This document shows positions 1-8,950 of a DNA stretch of 64,000 nucleotides, in pieces; within the stretch, counting starts at the first letter, position 1; each line of letters opens with the position of its first letter. The notes beneath the pieces are model-generated. The model made no database searches. It saw only the letters and a list, made by a program, of their open reading frames with translations, and was not told where the DNA came from. The translations under genes were made by a program, and so were the position numbers. Source of the stretch: Acidimicrobiaceae bacterium. GTDB lineage: Bacteria; Actinomycetota; Acidimicrobiia; Acidimicrobiales; Ilumatobacteraceae. Where the stretch lies: positions 27,583-91,582 of the forward strand of contig JAHEDX010000007.1 of NCBI GenBank assembly GCA_024641005.1. Direction: 5' to 3'.

Positions 1-294
1 CACCCGAACTTCTGGTTGTGGTTGGCGTTGCTCTGGGTGCTCAACTCGCTGCACGCTCTGGTGCTGAGCATGGCGAACAGTCAGGCGATGCAGCCGTTGG
101 CGGCCTTCGCCGGAACGGGGTCCGGCGTGATCGGCACGATGTCCATGATGGGCGGGGCGATCATGGCGTCGTTCGTTGCAGCCACGATCGAGGGATCGGC
201 GACGCCGATGGCGGCTGCCTACTGCGGGTTCGGGTTGCTGGCCGGGCTCAGTCTCTGGTGGGCGCGCGGGGGAAGTGCGGCCCCGATCAGCTGA
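1..294 (+). CDS. MFS drug-resistance transporter, C-terminal fragment (Bcr/CflA-like)
   Basis: This is the last 97 codons of a gene that begins before the window. The reading frame is open from base 1 and stops with TGA at 292-294. The visible protein has two or three hydrophobic stretches separated by short loops. It includes a helix start (AMQPLAAFAGTGSGVIG) that resembles the final transmembrane helices of Bcr/CflA-type drug:proton antiporters, in which an intracellular 'aGtaSal' segment precedes TM11. The product would be an inner-membrane exporter of small hydrophobic compounds. The gene ends 16 bases before the promoter of the next operon, so it is transcribed separately from ligABC. 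The family call rests on a short fragment, so another MFS subfamily is possible. Confidence 0.6.
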   Translation, partial: HPNFWLWLALLWVLNSLHALVLSMANSQAMQPLAAFAGTGSGVIGTMSMMGGAIMASFVAATIEGSATPMAAAYCGFGLLAGLSLWWARGGSAAPIS

Positions 295-305
295 CCCGGT
301 CGCTC

Positions 306-329
306 ATTGTTGACAATATTGTTGACCAA
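306..329. promoter_or_regulatory. Tandem GntR-type operator candidates in the lig promoter
   Basis: Bases 306-317 form a perfect inverted repeat, ATTGT-TG-ACAAT. A second, imperfect copy (ATTGTTGACCAA) follows at 318-329, so the core ATTGTTGAC recurs with a 12-base period. The T-x-GT...AC-x-A layout is typical of sites bound by FadR-subfamily GntR regulators. A GntR/FCD regulator is encoded as the last gene of this operon. Both sites overlap the -35 box and spacer, which suggests repression. The binding partner is inferred. Confidence 0.55.
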
Positions 330-338
330 AACTACGCT
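310..338 (+). promoter_or_regulatory. Sigma70-type promoter of the ligABC-gntR operon
   Basis: A consensus -35 box TTGACA lies at 310-315, followed by a 17-base spacer and a TACGCT -10 box (TAnnnT) at 333-338. The ligA start codon at 418 lies about 75 bases downstream, leaving a short 5' leader. This is one of the few AT-rich patches in the area. Confidence 0.6.
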
Positions 339-417
339 GCCTTCGGCACTCAAGGGGGCGGGGAGCCGGTCGTCGCCCGGCGGGTTCCGCGGTGCACCAC
401 CCACACGAGGAGGCGTC

Positions 418-1688
<1,271 letters not shown>

Positions 1689-1689
1689 C

Positions 1690-2658
1690 ATGACCATCAA
1701 GGTGGCGTTGGCCGGCGGGGGCGCGTTCGGCGCCAAGCACATGGACGCGATGAAGCTCATCGACGGCGTCGAAGTCGTCGCCATCGTCGGGCGCGAACTC
1801 GACCGGACGCGCTCGTTCGCCGACGATTACGGCGTCGAGCACGCGACGATCGACTTGGCCGACGTGCTCGCCATGGCAGACGTCGACGCCGTGGTGCTCG
1901 CGACGCCGACCCAACTGCACGCCGAGCAGGCGATCGCCACGCTGCGGGCCGGCAAGCACGTGCAGGTCGAGATCCCGCTCTGTGACGCACTTGCCGACGG
2001 CGAAGCGGTGCTCGATGCCCATCGCGGCACCGACCTCGTGGCGATGGTGGGGCACACACGCCGTTTCAACCCGAGTCATCAATGGGTGCACCGGCGAGTC
2101 GTCGCCGGCGACTTGACGATCCAGCAGATGGACGTCCAGACCTATTTCTTCCGGCGGACGAACACCAACGCGTTGGGACAACCGCGGAGTTGGACCGATC
2201 ACCTGCTGTGGCACCACGCGGCGCACACCGTCGACCTGTTCCAGTATCAGACGGGCAGCCCCGTCGTCTCGGCCCACGCGGTGCAGGGCCCGATGCATCC
2301 GGAACTCGGGATCGCCATGGACATGTCGATCCAGCTCAAGACACAGAGCGAGGCGATCTGCACGTTGTCGTTGTCGTTCAACAACGACGGACCGTTCGGG
2401 ACCACGTTCCGGTATATCGGCGACACCGGTACCTACCTGGCGAAGTACGACGATCTCGAGACTGGCCGCGGTGAACAGATCGACGTCACCACCGTCGATG
2501 TGTCGACCAACGGCATCGAGCTGCAGGACCGGGAGTTCTTCGCGGCGATCGCCGAAGGCCGCGAACCGAACGCGAGCGTCGCCCAGGTGCTGCCCTGCTA
2601 TCGCGTGCTGCATCAACTCGAGCGGCAACTCGAAGGGTCCTCAGATGGCACGGACTGA
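1690..2658 (+). CDS. ligC: 4-Carboxy-2-hydroxymuconate-6-semialdehyde dehydrogenase (Gfo/Idh/MocA family)
   Basis: The predicted enzyme oxidises the cyclised ring-fission product from LigAB to 2-pyrone-4,6-dicarboxylate with NAD(P)+. The 322-residue protein has a Rossmann dinucleotide-binding N-terminus (residues 3-14, VALAGGGAFGAK, GxGxxG-like). The Gfo/Idh/MocA catalytic region carries EIPLCDAL where many family members have an EKP motif, followed by WTDHLLWHHAAHTVDLFQYQ. LigC is the only Gfo/Idh-type enzyme regularly linked to ligAB. The assignment rests on family plus context. The genes for the next steps (pyrone hydrolase LigI, hydratase LigJ, aldolase LigK) are not in this window. The 3' end overlaps the regulator gene by 14 bases. 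Confidence 0.85.
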   Translation: MTIKVALAGGGAFGAKHMDAMKLIDGVEVVAIVGRELDRTRSFADDYGVEHATIDLADVLAMADVDAVVLATPTQLHAEQAIATLRAGKHVQVEIPLCDALADGEAVLDAHRGTDLVAMVGHTRRFNPSHQWVHRRVVAGDLTIQQMDVQTYFFRRTNTNALGQPRSWTDHLLWHHAAHTVDLFQYQTGSPVVSAHAVQGPMHPELGIAMDMSIQLKTQSEAICTLSLSFNNDGPFGTTFRYIGDTGTYLAKYDDLETGRGEQIDVTTVDVSTNGIELQDREFFAAIAEGREPNASVAQVLPCYRVLHQLERQLEGSSDGTD

Positions 2659-3280
2659 ATCGATCGTCAACGAGCTGCGCAACGACATCGTGGCCGGTGT
2701 GTTCCCGGCCGGTGACCGTTTGATCGAGTTGCAGTTGTGCGAGCGGTACGCCTCCGGGCGAGCTGTCGCGCGGGCAGCGCTGGTGCAGCTCGAGTCCGAA
2801 GGGCTCGTCGTTCGACAACCGAACCGCGGCGCGACCGTGAGGCGCATCTCGGTGTCCGAAGCGATCGAGATCACCGAGGCACGATCGGCGCTCGAACGAT
2901 TGATCGCCGCCAGAGCAGCCCGCAACGCCACCGAGATCGACCGCGACGAACTGCGGGGCATCGTGGCCGACATGCGGATCTCCGTTGCGAACGGTGATGC
3001 TGCGAGGTACTCGACGCTGAACCGGACCCTGCACGGACGACTCTGCGAGATCGGCCATCACGAGATCGCCACCGACCTCGTCCACAATCTCCGCAACCGG
3101 GCGGTGTCCCACCAGTACCGGCTCGCGATGATGCCCGGTCGCCCGAACGAGTCGCTCGAACAACATGCCGCCATCGTCGACGCCGTCGTCGCCGGTGACG
3201 AGGCGGCCGCGGCCGACGCGATGGAAGCCCATCTCGGTTCGGTGCTCAGCGTGTTGAGTCGTTGGGGCGACGCTCACTGA
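2645..3280 (+). CDS. GntR-family transcriptional regulator (FadR/FCD subgroup)
   Basis: This 211-residue regulator has an N-terminal winged helix-turn-helix at about residues 3-68 (IVNELRNDIVAGVFPAGDRL followed by the VRQPNRGATVRRI wing). An all-helical FCD effector domain follows at about 75-205, with metal/ligand-type histidines around TLHGRLCEIGHHE and LEQHAAIVDAV. FCD regulators commonly sense organic acids and repress their own operons. It is the last gene of the ligABC transcript and its start lies inside ligC. The ATTGT-TG-ACAAT sites at 306-329 are its likely operators, with a lignin/protocatechuate-pathway acid as probable inducer (inference). The ATG at 2645 fits the HTH start, whereas in-frame starts further upstream would add unrelated residues. 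Confidence 0.88.
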   Translation: MARTESIVNELRNDIVAGVFPAGDRLIELQLCERYASGRAVARAALVQLESEGLVVRQPNRGATVRRISVSEAIEITEARSALERLIAARAARNATEIDRDELRGIVADMRISVANGDAARYSTLNRTLHGRLCEIGHHEIATDLVHNLRNRAVSHQYRLAMMPGRPNESLEQHAAIVDAVVAGDEAAAADAMEAHLGSVLSVLSRWGDAH

Positions 3281-3284
3281 CCGC

Positions 3285-3299
3285 ACCCGCGTCGCGGGT
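3285..3299. terminator. Hairpin between convergent lig operon and rhodanese gene
   Basis: The sequence ACCCGCG-T-CGCGGGT is a perfect 7-bp inverted repeat just after the gntR stop codon (3280) and before the convergent gene ending at 3326. No T-run follows. It may be a G+C-rich bidirectional terminator. Confidence 0.4.
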
Positions 3300-3325
3300 C
3301 ACCGCCGTGGCGCCGCGGCGAACGC

Positions 3326-4954
3326 TCAGCCGAACGTGGGAAAGGTGACGGTCGGGTCCCGGTCGAGCTGGTCGACCAGGGCGATCTCCCACGTGAGGTA
3401 GTCCTGCATGTGCTGTGCGACCACCTCGTCGTCGTGGTCGTACGGCTTGTACCAGACATCGTCGGCTTCGGTGGTCGGCCGCGTGAAGCCTGCTTCCATG
3501 TCGTGGCCGGCGTGCCGCCAGCCTTTCGTGCCACCGGCCAACGCCATCACCTCGGCGTCGGGCCAATGTTGCAGCGCGTCGACGACGGCGAGCTTGGCGA
3601 GCTGTCCATCAGTGGACGTGAGCACCAGCGTCGCCACCTCACCGATCAGCGCTCTCGCGTCGGCGAGGCGGCTGCGCACACCCCACCACGCCCCCGGGAT
3701 GTGCCCCTTCTTGCGGTACTTCAGACTGGTACCGATATCGATCACTGCGATCGAGCCGGAGTCGCCGGTCAGGCGTGCGGCCAACTCGGACACCTTGATG
3801 AGGGGAGTCGGGATGGTGAGAGCCGGTCCGACCGAACGCCGGGCAGGGACGCCGACATCGAGCGGTCGCCCGGCGAGGGCCGCGTCCAACACCACGACGT
3901 CGTCCCACCCCATCTGACGCAGCCACGAGGCGGTCATGGTGGCGCGCACGCCGTTGTCGTCGACCAGCACCAGGCGCGCGTTGCGAGTTGCCACGTATTC
4001 GTCGGTCGCCTGCACCAGCTGCCCTCCGGGCGCACTGCTGCTTCCCGAAAGGTGGCCGGCGGCGTATTCGTCGGGTGTGCGTACGTCGAGCAGGTAGGTC
4101 GTGCGAGCCGGGTCGGCCTCCCAACCCGCGAGCTGGTCGTGGTCGATCCGTTCGACACCGAACCGGCGTGCCACCTGGCCGACCGCGGCTTCAGCCCACG
4201 CTCGGCTGCTCGCGGAGGGTTCGGGTGCGTGGGTCTCCCGCCCTCGATCGACCTGGAAGCCGGCGAGTTCCCAGCCCATCGTGCCGTTCTCGAGGGCGAC
4301 GACCCGGTTCTCGAGCCCGGCGTTGATGAGCGACTGGCTCCCGATGATGCTGCGGGTCCTCCCGGCACAGTTGACCACCACGAGGGTGGCGGGATCGCTG
4401 ACCAACTCCTTGACCCGGTGCACCAGCTCGGCACCGGGGCAATCGGTGCCGGTCGGGATGCTCATGTTGCGAAACTCCTGGAGCGGCCGCGAGTCGAGGA
4501 TCACCATGTCGGCGCCACTCCCCAGCAGGGCCTCGAGCTCGCCGGCGGGTATGTGCGGTGTGGCGTAGGTGCGCTCGACGTACTCGCCGAATGCCTTCGA
4601 CGGCACGTTCACGCCCGCGTACAACTCGCCCCCGTTTGCCGCCCAAGCAGCGGTGCCCCCGTCGAGTACCACCCCATTCGACCAACCCAGTTGGGCGGCC
4701 CGGGCCGCAGCCTCGACGGCAAGCCCCGACGAGCCGTCGTCGCACCATACGATTCGGGTGTCGTGACGCGGCACCAAGGGCGGCAGCAGCAGTTCGAGCT
4801 GGGAGAGCGGGACGCAGGTGGCGTGGAAGAGGTGGGAGTGGAAGTACACGCCTTGTTCGCGTGCGTCGAGCACGGCGAGTTCACCGCCGTCGACCAGCCA
4901 ACCGGTCAACGTGGTCGCGTCGACCGTGGCCGATACCGCGTGGACGGGTGTCAT
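3326..4954 (-). CDS. Multidomain rhodanese-like sulfurtransferase (four rhodanese domains)
   Basis: The protein is 542 residues and built from four consecutive rhodanese-like domains at roughly residues 5-120, 130-240, 265-380 and 390-505. Domain 2 has a full active-site loop CAGRTRS with Cys196, and domain 1 has a possible loop WCDDGSSG with Cys71. The equivalent loops in domain 3 (VDDNGVRA) and domain 4 (TSTDGQLA) lack cysteine and are probably structural or regulatory. It is predicted to transfer sulfane sulfur or bind persulfides in the cytoplasm; no signal peptide is visible. The ATG at 4954 shares bases with the stop codon of the upstream thiol-dioxygenase-like gene (TGATG), so the two are translationally coupled and probably act in one route of thiol oxidation. 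A start 20 codons upstream is possible but would overlap that gene more. Confidence 0.85.
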   Translation of the reverse strand: MTPVHAVSATVDATTLTGWLVDGGELAVLDAREQGVYFHSHLFHATCVPLSQLELLLPPLVPRHDTRIVWCDDGSSGLAVEAAARAAQLGWSNGVVLDGGTAAWAANGGELYAGVNVPSKAFGEYVERTYATPHIPAGELEALLGSGADMVILDSRPLQEFRNMSIPTGTDCPGAELVHRVKELVSDPATLVVVNCAGRTRSIIGSQSLINAGLENRVVALENGTMGWELAGFQVDRGRETHAPEPSASSRAWAEAAVGQVARRFGVERIDHDQLAGWEADPARTTYLLDVRTPDEYAAGHLSGSSSAPGGQLVQATDEYVATRNARLVLVDDNGVRATMTASWLRQMGWDDVVVLDAALAGRPLDVGVPARRSVGPALTIPTPLIKVSELAARLTGDSGSIAVIDIGTSLKYRKKGHIPGAWWGVRSRLADARALIGEVATLVLTSTDGQLAKLAVVDALQHWPDAEVMALAGGTKGWRHAGHDMEAGFTRPTTEADDVWYKPYDHDDEVVAQHMQDYLTWEIALVDQLDRDPTVTFPTFG

Positions 4955-5553
4955 CAGCAGCGCAGGCCGGCGCGAGCTTCCCGGATTCCACTGATGCTCG
5001 AGAACAGCTTCCATTCGCCATCTGTGGAGCTGTAGTACTCGCGTCGATCGAGCCGCTCGAGTGCCAGCCCGTAGCAGTGGAAGTTGAGGGCAGGGCCGTC
5101 GATATGGATCGAGTGGAGATCGTCGGGCAGCATCGCCACCCCGGTCCCGGCCTCGACGAGGTGTTGGTGCGACTCGGCGACGCCGTCGTCGGTGCGGTCG
5201 TAGAACTTGTTCAGTTCAGCGCCGGCATGCCCGACGACGACTGCCCACGTGGTGTGGTTGTGGGGTGGCGTCTCGACGTGTCCACGGCTCGCCTGTGCGT
5301 ACAACGCAAACCGATCGTCGGCATCCTGCGCCAGCCGATACATGAAGCTCGTCTGCGAGTCGTCGGGCGCGGGTGCAGGGAAGTCGTCGAGTGGGAACAG
5401 CTCGCGCCGGCCGCTCAGCTCGATCAGCCGATCCCGGATCGCCATCACGCCGGTGCGGGTGACGCCGAGGTCGGCTTCGATCCGCCGGATGTCGCCCATG
5501 GCCGTCTCGACGGCTTCGGTTCGTGCAGTGCTGACCCCGTCGGTGCTCATCAT
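4954..5553 (-). CDS. Cysteine dioxygenase-type cupin (thiol dioxygenase)
   Basis: This 199-residue cupin resembles cysteine and 3-mercaptopropionate dioxygenases, non-haem iron enzymes that oxidise a thiol to a sulfinate with O2. The expected three-histidine metal site is visible: His98 and His100 in TPPHNHTTWAVVVGHAG, and His147 in LPDDLHSIHIDG. The CYGLALE segment fits the last beta-strands of the barrel. The true substrate cannot be read from sequence; cysteine, 3-mercaptopropionate or another thiol are all plausible. Its stop overlaps the start of the four-domain rhodanese gene, implying that thiol oxidation and sulfane-sulfur handling are coupled. The gene is preceded on the same strand by a nitroreductase gene 34 bases upstream. 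Confidence 0.8.
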   Translation of the reverse strand: MMSTDGVSTARTEAVETAMGDIRRIEADLGVTRTGVMAIRDRLIELSGRRELFPLDDFPAPAPDDSQTSFMYRLAQDADDRFALYAQASRGHVETPPHNHTTWAVVVGHAGAELNKFYDRTDDGVAESHQHLVEAGTGVAMLPDDLHSIHIDGPALNFHCYGLALERLDRREYYSSTDGEWKLFSSISGIREARAGLRC

Positions 5554-5587
5554 CGAAGGCTAGTGCACCGCCGAATCGGCGCCCGCG

Positions 5588-6103
5588 TCAGCTCCAGCGG
5601 TCGTATCGCACGAGCTCGTCGAGCGATACCCGTTGGCGCTTGAGGGGGCTGTCGGGGTGGTTCGCGACCGGGTGGCCGAGCGTGATGACCATCGGCATCT
5701 CCCAGTCGTCGGGCAATCCGACAGCAGCTCGCGCCGCGTCCGCGTGGCCGAGCGTGACCGGACAGCTGCCGATGCCTTCGGCGTGCGCAGCGAGCATCAT
5801 GTTCTGTGCTTGGCGGCCGATGTCGAACATGCGCAATTCATGGGCCGGCGAGGCGAAGCCGACCACCACGGCCGAGGTGCCGATCCACCCCGCGAAGTCG
5901 CCCGCCGCGGCGAGTGCATCCTGCGTTGCCTGATCGGTCACGACGATCAGCCGATTCGACTCGGCGTTCTTGGCGCTGCCCGCCATGCGCCCTGCCTGCA
6001 GGATGCGATGCATCACGTCGTCGGCGATGGCCTGTTCGGTGTAGACCCGCAGGTCTCGCTTGTCGACGATTGCCTCGTACGGGGTCATGCACCAGTGTCT
6101 CAT
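5588..6103 (-). CDS. Nitroreductase-family FMN oxidoreductase
   Basis: This small 171-residue member of the nitroreductase superfamily would bind FMN and reduce nitro compounds, quinones or enones with NAD(P)H. The N-terminal TPYEAIVDKRDLRVYTEQ matches the family start (aixxRrSvRxF). The C-terminal half contains the glycine-rich EGIGSCPVTLGHADAARAAVGLP and the ITLGHP element. It is shorter than classical NfsB enzymes, like many actinobacterial single-domain versions. The ATG at 6103 is supported by a GGAG element about 9 bases upstream; an alternative ATG lies at 6088. The gene heads a minus-strand group with the thiol dioxygenase and rhodanese genes and diverges from the ABC transporter operon. 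Confidence 0.82.
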   Translation of the reverse strand: MRHWCMTPYEAIVDKRDLRVYTEQAIADDVMHRILQAGRMAGSAKNAESNRLIVVTDQATQDALAAAGDFAGWIGTSAVVVGFASPAHELRMFDIGRQAQNMMLAAHAEGIGSCPVTLGHADAARAAVGLPDDWEMPMVITLGHPVANHPDSPLKRQRVSLDELVRYDRWS

Positions 6104-6144
6104 GGGTGTTCGCTCCGAGCTGAATCGTGTGTTATCGGACCGGT

Positions 6145-6163
6145 TGCCCGGATGAGCCGGGCA
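6145..6163. promoter_or_regulatory. Inverted repeat upstream of the ABC importer operon
   Basis: TGCCCGG-ATGAG-CCGGGCA is a perfect 7-bp inverted repeat in the 127-bp gap between divergent genes. It lies 67 bases upstream of the substrate-binding protein start. It could be an operator or a leader hairpin. No adjacent regulator gene is present. Confidence 0.35.
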
Positions 6164-6230
6164 GCCGGAGTTGGGTTAAGGTCCGAGTCGCGGCTCAGTC
6201 GAACCGCCCACCACGTAAGGGGAGACGAAC

Positions 6231-7934
6231 GTGACAGATCAACGGAAATTGTGGGTTCCGCCGACGCTCGGGCGACGACAGCTGATCGTTGGCGCCGGCG
6301 CTGTAGGCGCCGCCGGTTTGTTGGCCGCGTGCGGCGGTGACGACGACACGGCGAGCGTGAACACGACGGCGCCCTCCGGAACGACGGCTGCCACCGAGCC
6401 TCCCGGCACGACCGCGCCAGGTGCCCCGGCCACGACCGCCCCAGGGGTCACCGAGACGACGGTTCCCGCCGGAGGCATCAAGTCGGGCGGAACCCTGCGC
6501 GTCGGTGTGGTCGGCAGCACCAACGACTTGATGGACGCCCAATACATCGTGGCTCGAGCCGACCAGGCCCGTTTGATCACCGGTTGGGAGCCGATCTCCA
6601 ACTACGACGACAACTTCAACATCGCCTACAACAACAGCCTCGCCGAAGAGATCGAGGCCGTCGCTCCCGACCAGTACGTCGTCCGTCTGAAGCAAGGCGT
6701 CGAGTTCCACAACGGCAAGACGGTCGGAGCCGACGACCTGATCTATTCGTTCAACCGTCTGATCGACCCCGAGCTCGGTATCGCACCCAACCTGACTCAG
6801 TTCATCGACGCCAACAGCTTCACCAAGCTCGACGACCGCACGGTTCAGATCGACCTCCTCAAGCCCAGTGTCGCGTTCCTCTACGGCATGGCCGACTACG
6901 GCGCCACGATCGTGCCGGTCGACTACGCCAGGTTCGCCGGCGACCCGGCCACGCAGATCGGCACCGGTGCGTTCAAGCTCAAGAGCTTCACGCCGGGTTC
7001 CGAGAGCGTGCACACGCGCTTCGAGAACTACTGGGGAGAGTCGTACCTCGACGAGGTGCAGATCATCGACTTCGCCGATCAGTCGGCGCTGGTCAACGCG
7101 CTCTCCTCGGGCGACATCGATGTCGCGATCGACGTTCCCTACGCTCAGGCCGGCTCGATCGAGTCGAGCGGCGAACTGACCCTCCTCGAATCGCAGGCCG
7201 GGAACTGGCAGACGATCACGATGCGCGTCGACATGGCGCCGTTCGACGATGTGCGTGTCCGCCAGGCGATGCGTCTGATCTCGAACCGCGAGGAGATGGT
7301 GCAGCGTGTGCTGTCGGGTCACGGGCGCGTCGGCAACGACATGTACGGCGTGCTCGACGGTTCGTACCCGAAGGACTTCCCGCAGCGCGAGCAGGACATC
7401 GAAGCGGCCAAAGCGCTCCTCAAGGATGCCGGCCAGGAGAACCTCGAGATCGAGCTGTTCGCCCCCGACGACACCGCCGGCCTCCCCGAGTACGCCACGG
7501 CGTTCGCCGAGCAGGCCAAGGCGGCCGGTATCAATGTCACCGCGACCGTGCTCGACGGCGGCACCTACTGGGGTGACCAATACACCCAGCGAGTGTTCGC
7601 CACCAGCTACTGGAGCACCCGGCCGTATCTCAACCAGGTAGGTGCCGGCTCATTGCCGACCGCGACCTACCCCGAGACACACTGGCCGCCGGCCGGTTCC
7701 AACTTCGTCGAGCTGTACGACCAGGCGATCGCCGAGGTCGACACCGACAAGCGCAACGAGCTGATCCGCGAGATGCAACGTCAGGAATACGAGGAGGGTG
7801 GCAACATCATCTCGTACTTCCAGAACCTGATCGACGGCCACGCGACCTACGTCAAGGGCGCTGTCGCGAGGCCGAACCTGATCAACTTCGACCACTTCGG
7901 TCGAGGCTGGAAGAACATCTGGCTCGACCTGTGA
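6231..7934 (+). CDS. ABC transporter substrate-binding lipoprotein (family 5, peptide/nickel type)
   Basis: This extracellular solute-binding protein of the DppA/OppA class has 567 residues. The N-terminus has a twin-arginine-like GRRQLIV followed by a hydrophobic stretch and a lipobox LLAAC with Cys34, so it is probably a lipoprotein, possibly exported by Tat. A low-complexity Thr/Ala/Pro linker (about residues 40-80) tethers the binding domain. The family 5 core is clear (VEFHNGKTVGADDLIYSFNR, FDDVRVRQAMRLISNREEMV, and YPETHWPPAGSNF near the C-terminus). The GTG at 6231 is preceded by AAGGGGAGA. It is the first gene of a complete importer operon. The ligand is unknown; di- or oligopeptides, opines or nickel chelates are typical of the family. 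Confidence 0.92.
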   Translation: MTDQRKLWVPPTLGRRQLIVGAGAVGAAGLLAACGGDDDTASVNTTAPSGTTAATEPPGTTAPGAPATTAPGVTETTVPAGGIKSGGTLRVGVVGSTNDLMDAQYIVARADQARLITGWEPISNYDDNFNIAYNNSLAEEIEAVAPDQYVVRLKQGVEFHNGKTVGADDLIYSFNRLIDPELGIAPNLTQFIDANSFTKLDDRTVQIDLLKPSVAFLYGMADYGATIVPVDYARFAGDPATQIGTGAFKLKSFTPGSESVHTRFENYWGESYLDEVQIIDFADQSALVNALSSGDIDVAIDVPYAQAGSIESSGELTLLESQAGNWQTITMRVDMAPFDDVRVRQAMRLISNREEMVQRVLSGHGRVGNDMYGVLDGSYPKDFPQREQDIEAAKALLKDAGQENLEIELFAPDDTAGLPEYATAFAEQAKAAGINVTATVLDGGTYWGDQYTQRVFATSYWSTRPYLNQVGAGSLPTATYPETHWPPAGSNFVELYDQAIAEVDTDKRNELIREMQRQEYEEGGNIISYFQNLIDGHATYVKGAVARPNLINFDHFGRGWKNIWLDL

Positions 7935-7943
7935 CCTGATGGG

Positions 7944-7972
7944 CCGGGGCGCGGACTCCGTCCGCGCCCCGG
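7944..7972 (+). terminator. Strong intercistronic hairpin after the binding-protein gene
   Basis: CCGGGGCGCGGA-CTCCG-TCCGCGCCCCGG is a perfect 12-bp stem with a 5-base loop, lying 9 bases after the stop of the substrate-binding protein gene and before the first permease gene. There is no T-run. Such hairpins between binding-protein and permease genes usually act as partial terminators or mRNA stabilisers that raise the amount of binding protein relative to the permease. Confidence 0.7.
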
Positions 7973-7993
7973 TTCCAACGTCGCGCTCGTTGC

Positions 7994-8950
7994 ATGGGCA
8001 TCTTCAAACTCATCATCCGGCGATTGCTGCTCGGCGTCGCGACGCTCTTCGTGGTGTCGATCGCCGTATTCCTCTTGACGAACGTGCTGGGCGATCCGGT
8101 CAAGCGGATGCTGGGACGCGGGGCCCTGCCCGACGTGGTCACTGCCCGACGTGCCGAGCTCAACCTCGACGAACCGATCGTCAATCGCTATTTCACTTGG
8201 CTGAAGGGCTTGCTCACAGGTGAACCAGGAGTGTCGTACACGAACGGCACGCCTGTGTGGGAACTCTTGAGCGACCGCGTCAAGAACTCGCTGTTCTTGA
8301 TGGCGTTGTCGTCGGCGATCTCGATCCCGTTGTCGCTGTTCATCGGCGGGTACACCGCCCTGCGACGGGACGGTTGGGCGGACCGTGTCATGTCGAATCA
8401 GCTGTTGGTCCTTGCTGCGATGCCCGAGTTCGTCGTGGGCGCCTTCCTGACGGTGATCTTTGCCACCAACATCTGGCACATCGTTCCAGCCGTGAGCAGG
8501 ATCAGACCCGGCGAGTCGCCATGGTCCGACCTGGACGGCATGATCCTGCCCGTGGCGACGCTCGTTCTGGCCGTGACGCCGCATGTCGGCCGCACTATGC
8601 GCGCCGCGATGATCGAGGTACTCGAGAGCGACTATGTCGAGATGGCCCGCCTCAAGGGGTTGCCGGAACGATCCGTGTTGTGGCGTCATGCGTTCCCGAA
8701 CGCGCTCGGCCCGACCTTGCAGGTGATAGCGCTCAACATCGCCTATCTGGCCGGCGGGGTCGTGATCGTCGAATCACTGTTCAATTTCCGTGGACTCGGC
8801 ATCGCGCTGCGAGACGCGATCCCCGAAGCGAACGCGCCGGTTGTCCAGTTCATCGCGATGTTCATCGCGACCATCTACGTGATCAGCAACCTGATGGCTG
8901 ACCTGTTCACCATCATCGTCACCCCTCGATTGCGAACGAGGCTCCAGTGA
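7994..8950 (+). CDS. ABC transporter permease, DppB-type
   Basis: This is the first inner-membrane permease subunit of the peptide/nickel importer. It has 318 residues and about six transmembrane helices, with an N-terminal helix at 7-28 (LLLGVATLFVVSIAVFLL) and a large extracytoplasmic loop at about 30-90. The cytoplasmic EAA loop, which contacts the ATPase, is visible as DYVEMARLKGLPERSVLWRH followed by AFPNALGP. Its 3' end overlaps the next permease gene by four bases (GTGA). A strong hairpin in the 59-bp leader separates it from the binding-protein gene. Confidence 0.92.
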   Translation: MGIFKLIIRRLLLGVATLFVVSIAVFLLTNVLGDPVKRMLGRGALPDVVTARRAELNLDEPIVNRYFTWLKGLLTGEPGVSYTNGTPVWELLSDRVKNSLFLMALSSAISIPLSLFIGGYTALRRDGWADRVMSNQLLVLAAMPEFVVGAFLTVIFATNIWHIVPAVSRIRPGESPWSDLDGMILPVATLVLAVTPHVGRTMRAAMIEVLESDYVEMARLKGLPERSVLWRHAFPNALGPTLQVIALNIAYLAGGVVIVESLFNFRGLGIALRDAIPEANAPVVQFIAMFIATIYVISNLMADLFTIIVTPRLRTRLQ

